Of a stretch of DNA of 64,000 nt, positions 60,113 to 64,000 are shown piece by piece; position 1 is the first letter of the stretch, and each line of letters begins with the position of its first letter. Both the position numbers and the translations under genes were made by a program. The DNA comes from Favolaschia claudopus (taxonomy: Eukaryota > Basidiomycota > Agaricomycetes > Agaricales > Mycenaceae): positions 372,001 through 436,000 of the forward strand of contig JAWWNJ010000051.1 of NCBI GenBank assembly GCA_037176885.1, read 5' to 3'. The notes under the pieces were generated by a model. That model was not told the DNA's origin, did no database searches, and saw only the letters and a program-made list of their open reading frames with translations.

Positions 60113-61279
60113 ATGGGTGCTACACGCGCAGACAAGGAGCTCTATTTCGAAAAGCTCAAGGAGCTCCTCAACAAATATCGTTCGTCTCTCTCTTTGACGC
60201 GATCTATCCAAATTGATCAAACTTTGCACAAAAGCCTCCATCTTCTTGGTCAATGTCGACAATGTCGGTTCCAACCAGATGCACCAGATTCGTGTCGCTC
60301 TCCGCGGCAAGGGTGTCGTCCTCATGGGCAAGAACACCATGGTTCGCCGCGCCCTGCGCTCCATTCTCAGCGAATACCCTCAATTCGAGCGTCTCCTCCC
60401 CCACGTAAAGGGTAACATCGGCTTCGTCTTCACCTCCTCCGACCTCAAGGACGTTCGTGACCTCATCACCGCCAATAAGGTCGCGGCCCCTGCTCGTGCT
60501 GGTGCCCTTGCCCCCAAGGACGTTACTGTCCCCGCAGGAAACACCGGTATGGAGCCCGGTAAAACCTCCTTCTTCCAGGCTCTCGGTATCCCCACCAAGA
60601 TCGCCCGTGGTACCATTGAAATCGTGTCCGATGTCAAGGTTGTCGTTGGTGGTACCCGTGTCGGACCCTCCGAGGCGACCCTTCTGAACATGCTTAACAT
60701 TTCTCCGTTCACGTACGGTATGAGCGTTGTTCAGATCTTCGACAATGGAAACGCGTTCGCCCCGGGTGTGCTCGATGTCGACGAGCAGGAGCTCATTGAC
60801 CGCTTCATGTCCGGTATCAAGACTATTGCTGCGCTGTCCCTTGCCCTCAAGTACCCCACCCTTGTCTCCGTCTCGCACTCGCTCGTCAACGCGTACAAGA
60901 ACCTGCTTGCTGTCTCGCTTGCGACCGACTATACCTTCGAGGGCTCGGAGAAGGTGAGTTGATTCAACAGCCTATCTGTTTCATTTTCTTCCACAAGATT
61001 ATTACATATTACACACACTGAAAATCCTGAGTGTCTTTTTGATACATTGCTGAGATTTCCTTGAATGATGGACTGTTCTTGTTTTGCCGAATTTTGCACA
61101 ATGTACTGACTGTTTTTTTCCAGGTCAAGGAATACCTTGCCAACCCCGAAGCGTTTGCCGCCGTGGCTGCTGCTTCTGCGCCCGCCGCTGCTGCCCCTGC
61201 AGAGGCCAAGAAGGAAGAGAAGGCAGAAGAGCCTGCGGAGGAGTCGGACGAGGACATGGGCTTCGGTCTGTTCGATTGA
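60113..61279 (+). CDS. RPP0: 60S acidic ribosomal protein P0 (uL10)
   Basis: Base of the ribosomal P-stalk that recruits elongation factors. Starts [20 protein letters not shown]; then [120 protein letters not shown] and [20 protein letters not shown]. The C-terminus is the Ala-rich hinge and the universal P-protein tail [11 protein letters not shown]. Introns: one after LLNKY (about 60178-60212) and a long one of about 170 nt before the hinge (60955-61123). About 310 aa; codons are strongly biased to C-ending. Confidence 0.96.
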
Positions 61280-61605
61280 GATCCGGGTTTTAGTGTAGAT
61301 GTACTTCGAATGAACACACCGAGTCCCGAATTTTCGCGAAGTGTGAGAAAAGGATCCATCGATCAGTTGAGAAAACCCAAGTTGGGCATGGACGGAATCT
61401 AGACGACATGACCATACGATGACGATCGCGAATACGATCGCTCTTAGCGGCAGTGGCCATGTATACCCGCCTATGAGCTTCTGTCTACTTCATCCATCCT
61501 CCACCTTGAATCCAACGTTCGTCGTTGTCTAATCGATCCGACAATACCCCATACTAGGGCCCTTCCACCGCTACCAATAATAGTTATCCTTAAAGCTAGC
61601 CCGAA

Positions 61606-63440
61606 ATGACCCCGCCATCGCCAAACTCCCCTGCCCAAGACCCCGACGCCAACATGTTCGCCAATGGCGGCCATCTCATCGTCGTCTCCAACCGTCTCCC
61701 AATCACCATAACCAAGGATGCAAGCGGCGAGTACCACTTCAAAATGTCCTCGGGTGGGCTCGTGAGCGCCCTCTCTGGCTTCAAAAAATCCCTCAACTTC
61801 ACATGGATTGGCTGGCCGGGCTTCTATATCCCCGTCAAAGACCGGGCCCACGTCGATAAGCGGCTCATGGACGAGTACTCTTGCCAGGCCGTCTACCTCG
61901 ACGACGACGTCGCAGACCGTCACTACAACGGTTTCTCCAACTCCATCCTCTGGCCGCTCTTCCACTACCACCCCGGTGAGATGAACTTCGACGAGGAGAA
62001 CTGGCTCGCATACCGCCAAGCCAACCTCCGCTTCGCTGAGGCCGTATACACCCAGATCACTCCCGGCGCGATGGTGTGGGTGCAGGACTACCACCTCATG
62101 CTCCTACCCATGCTTCTGCGCGGTATCCTCGATGGTAGAAATGCTGGCACAGCGACGACCGTGCGCGAGCTTGCCAACATCACTGAGGGAGTTGAGGGTG
62201 AGGACATGTCGGTCCCCAAGAAGGTACCCAACGTCAAAATCGGCTTCTTCCTACACACTCCATTCCCCAGTAGCGAGATCTACCGGTGCGTAAATCTTTC
62301 CAACAATCAGGCCTGGCAGCTAACTCATTCATACTCAGTATTCTGCCCGTGCGACGCGAAATTTTGCTTGGTGTGCTATATTGTGATCTCATTGGCTTCC
62401 ATACCTACGACTATGCGCGTCATTTCCTCTCTTCGTGCACACGTATCCTCGCGCTTCCGACGATGCCCAATGGAGTCGAGTTTGAAGGTCGCCTCGCGCA
62501 TGTAGGAACATTCCCCATCGGCATTGAGCCAAGCTCCTTCATTGAGGTACGCCTGCGTCTTTAAGCCGTCCTAATTTCTTGCTCAGACTGCCGCAGAATC
62601 TTCAACGCGATCAAGTCAAGCAACGAATCCGCCAACTCGAGTCGCGCTTCAGTGGTGTAAAAGTCATCGTCGGTGTGGATAGACTTGACTACATCAAGGG
62701 TGTTCCACAAAAACTCCACGCCCTTGAGCTCTTCCTCACACAACATCCCGAGTGGATTGGCAAGGTTGTCCTCGTGCAACTCGCCGTTCCTTCGCGACAA
62801 GACGTAGAGGAATATCAGAACCTTCGTGCTACGGTGAATGAGCTCGTGGGCCGCATCAACGGGCGATTTGGCACTGTCGAGTTTATGCCGATCCACTTCA
62901 TGCACAAGAGCTTGGCCTTTGACGAGCTCTGTGCTCTGTATGCGGTCAGCGATGTCTGCCTTGTCTCTAGCACTCGCGACGGAATGAACCTTGTAAGCGC
63001 GCTCTTTCTTTATCCACTCTTAGCGAAGCTTATGTTCTGTGCAGGTATCATACGAATATATCGCATGTCAGCAAGCAAGGCAGGGCGTCATGATTCTTTC
63101 CGAGTTCGCCGGCGCCGCACAGAGTCTGAACGGCTCAATTGTCGTCAATCCCTGGGACTCGCAGCAGGTAGCAGACGCGATCCATGAAGCTGTGACGATG
63201 GACGCACCCGCGCGGGCGGAAAACCATCGCAAGCTTTTCAAATACGTCAACAAGTACAGCGCTGCGTTCTGGGGGTCCAGTTTCATCAAGGAGATGGCCC
63301 GTATTCAGATTGGGGACACTGACCATGAAGGGCAGCCCGAGCTTGAGGTGCGCAGGGACGCGCCGGCCGGGTCGGGTAGTGTGATTGTTGACGGATCGGT
63401 GGTCAATACGCCAATGACTGCGAACACGCCCGGTCTGTGA
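61606..63440 (+). CDS. TPS1: alpha,alpha-trehalose-phosphate synthase (UDP-forming)
   Basis: GT20 glycosyltransferase making trehalose-6-phosphate from UDP-glucose and glucose-6-phosphate; cytosolic; stress and carbon metabolism. Conserved segments: HLIVVSNRLPITITKD, SSGGLVSALSGFKKSLNFTW, IGWPGFYIPVKDRAHVDKRL, FHYHPGEMNFDEENWLAYRQ, MVWVQDYHLMLLPMLLRGIL, IGFFLHTPFPSSEIYRILPV, LLGVLYCDLIGFHTYDYARH, VGVDRLDYIKGVPQKLHALE, DVCLVSSTRDGMNLVSYEYI and ILSEFAGAAQSLNGSIVVNP. Introns at about 62286-62340, 62548-62589 and 62994-63045. About 550 aa with a short C-terminal tail and no phosphatase domain, as in yeast Tps1. The upstream gap (61280-61605) holds the RPP0 3' UTR and this promoter; no stress-response element was noticed. 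Confidence 0.95.
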
Positions 63441-64000
63441 TATGCTTGGGAAATAGATGAAATGTAAATTCCTTGTAATCCTTGTAGACATGATCCCCCT
63501 CCATTATGAACTACTTACTTTAGGGCGCGCTTAGTTGTACACCTGAATGCTGAGCCTGTGATAGCTGTCCTGACTCTAGGATGAGCGCAATAAAATTGCT
63601 GGAAACCGAGTACAGTAGTTGTCTAACAAGCCGCTCTGGAGTTGGCGCTCCGTCTTTTTCGTGCCAATGCAATGAACTGCGTTGACCTGAAACTGTTCCT
63701 GAGTTGGAGTTTTGCTGTTATAACGGGTTTGGTCCCTCCGACAGATCTTGACCCGCTCTAGTGATGGAGGTGTGCGCCAGGCTGTAAATTCTTGCATTTT
63801 CCCTATTTTGGACAGCAGAATTCCCTTTTCGGTGACTGGCGTCGGCACAATACCGCAAGAACACCACGGGCGAATAAATCGGGCACAGATAAGTATACGT
63901 AGTTGTGTATCTTCAGATAGAAGTCGTCGGCCCACCAGTGTACCGGATTTCCTACGTTCCGGGCTTTCGGTGAAGTACTAGGAGGAGCGCTTAGGGCCGA
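63441..64000. other. non-coding right end
   Basis: 560 bp after TPS1. Open frames (63576-63935 minus, 63748-63981 plus) show no recognisable domain or splice-joined continuation. Nothing else supported. Confidence 0.4.

Noticed and set aside
60204..60878. 224-codon minus-strand frame opposite RPP0
   Set aside because: Antisense shadow of a highly codon-biased ribosomal gene.
63576..63935. Minus-strand 119-codon frame at the right end
   Set aside because: No recognisable motifs and no splice-joined continuation within the window.

Overview
The window is a gene-dense piece of a nuclear chromosome from a filamentous basidiomycete, most likely an agaricomycete. Evidence for this: genes are cut by many short introns (mostly 41-65 nt, GT-AG); the gene set is fungal (Cdc16/APC6, Psf1, Atg17, Arp3, INO1, TPS1, RPP0, EMC6, an Asa1-like WD40 protein); and there is a CxC5/CxC6 cysteine-cluster gene of the type associated with KDZ transposons in mushroom genomes. 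No species can be named from the sequence alone.

Layout. 0-5.4 kb holds a 5'-complete Nop15/NIFK-like nucleolar RNA-binding gene (minus, runs off the left edge), a divergent unknown gene and APC subunit Cdc16. 5.4-18.2 kb is an accessory island: four different repeat arrays (about 79-bp, 106-bp, irregular and 66-bp periods) alternate with a DEDDy exonuclease-like gene, GINS subunit Psf1, three unrecognised coiled-coil or basic genes and the CxC5/CxC6 gene. All four arrays are built from variants of one quasi-palindromic core (GCGGT-N3-ATYC...CYGC; exact decamer ATCTCACCGC). The same decamer sits in the 96-bp promoter shared by the CxC gene and its divergent neighbour. A perfect 32-bp inverted repeat abuts one array.

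18.2-32 kb is a housekeeping block: glutamyl-tRNA synthetase, thymidylate kinase, Arp3, selenoprotein-O-type AMPylase (Cys form), Asa1-like WD40 protein, Atg17 and an SCPx-type peroxisomal thiolase. 32-46 kb carries a Kin4-like kinase with a KA1 tail, an HMG-box factor, a small hypothetical gene, an alpha/beta hydrolase, a His/Glu-rich protein whose start codon appears to be split by an intron, and INO1. 46-51 kb has a secreted lectin-GH127 enzyme and a homologue of fungal luciferase. 51-64 kb has EMC6, a hot-dog thioesterase, a LysM protein, a Nudix hydrolase, a C3HC zinc-finger protein, a large mitochondrial-type helical-repeat protein, ribosomal P0 and trehalose-6-phosphate synthase.

The genes do not form one pathway; they are ordinary fungal neighbours. 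The main candidate for something undescribed is the 5.4-18.2 kb island: a shared degenerate DNA motif amplified in four unrelated tandem formats around a CxC5/CxC6 gene with no KDZ transposase in view. Exon structures were worked out by hand from frame continuity and splice consensus, so individual junctions may be off by a few bases.
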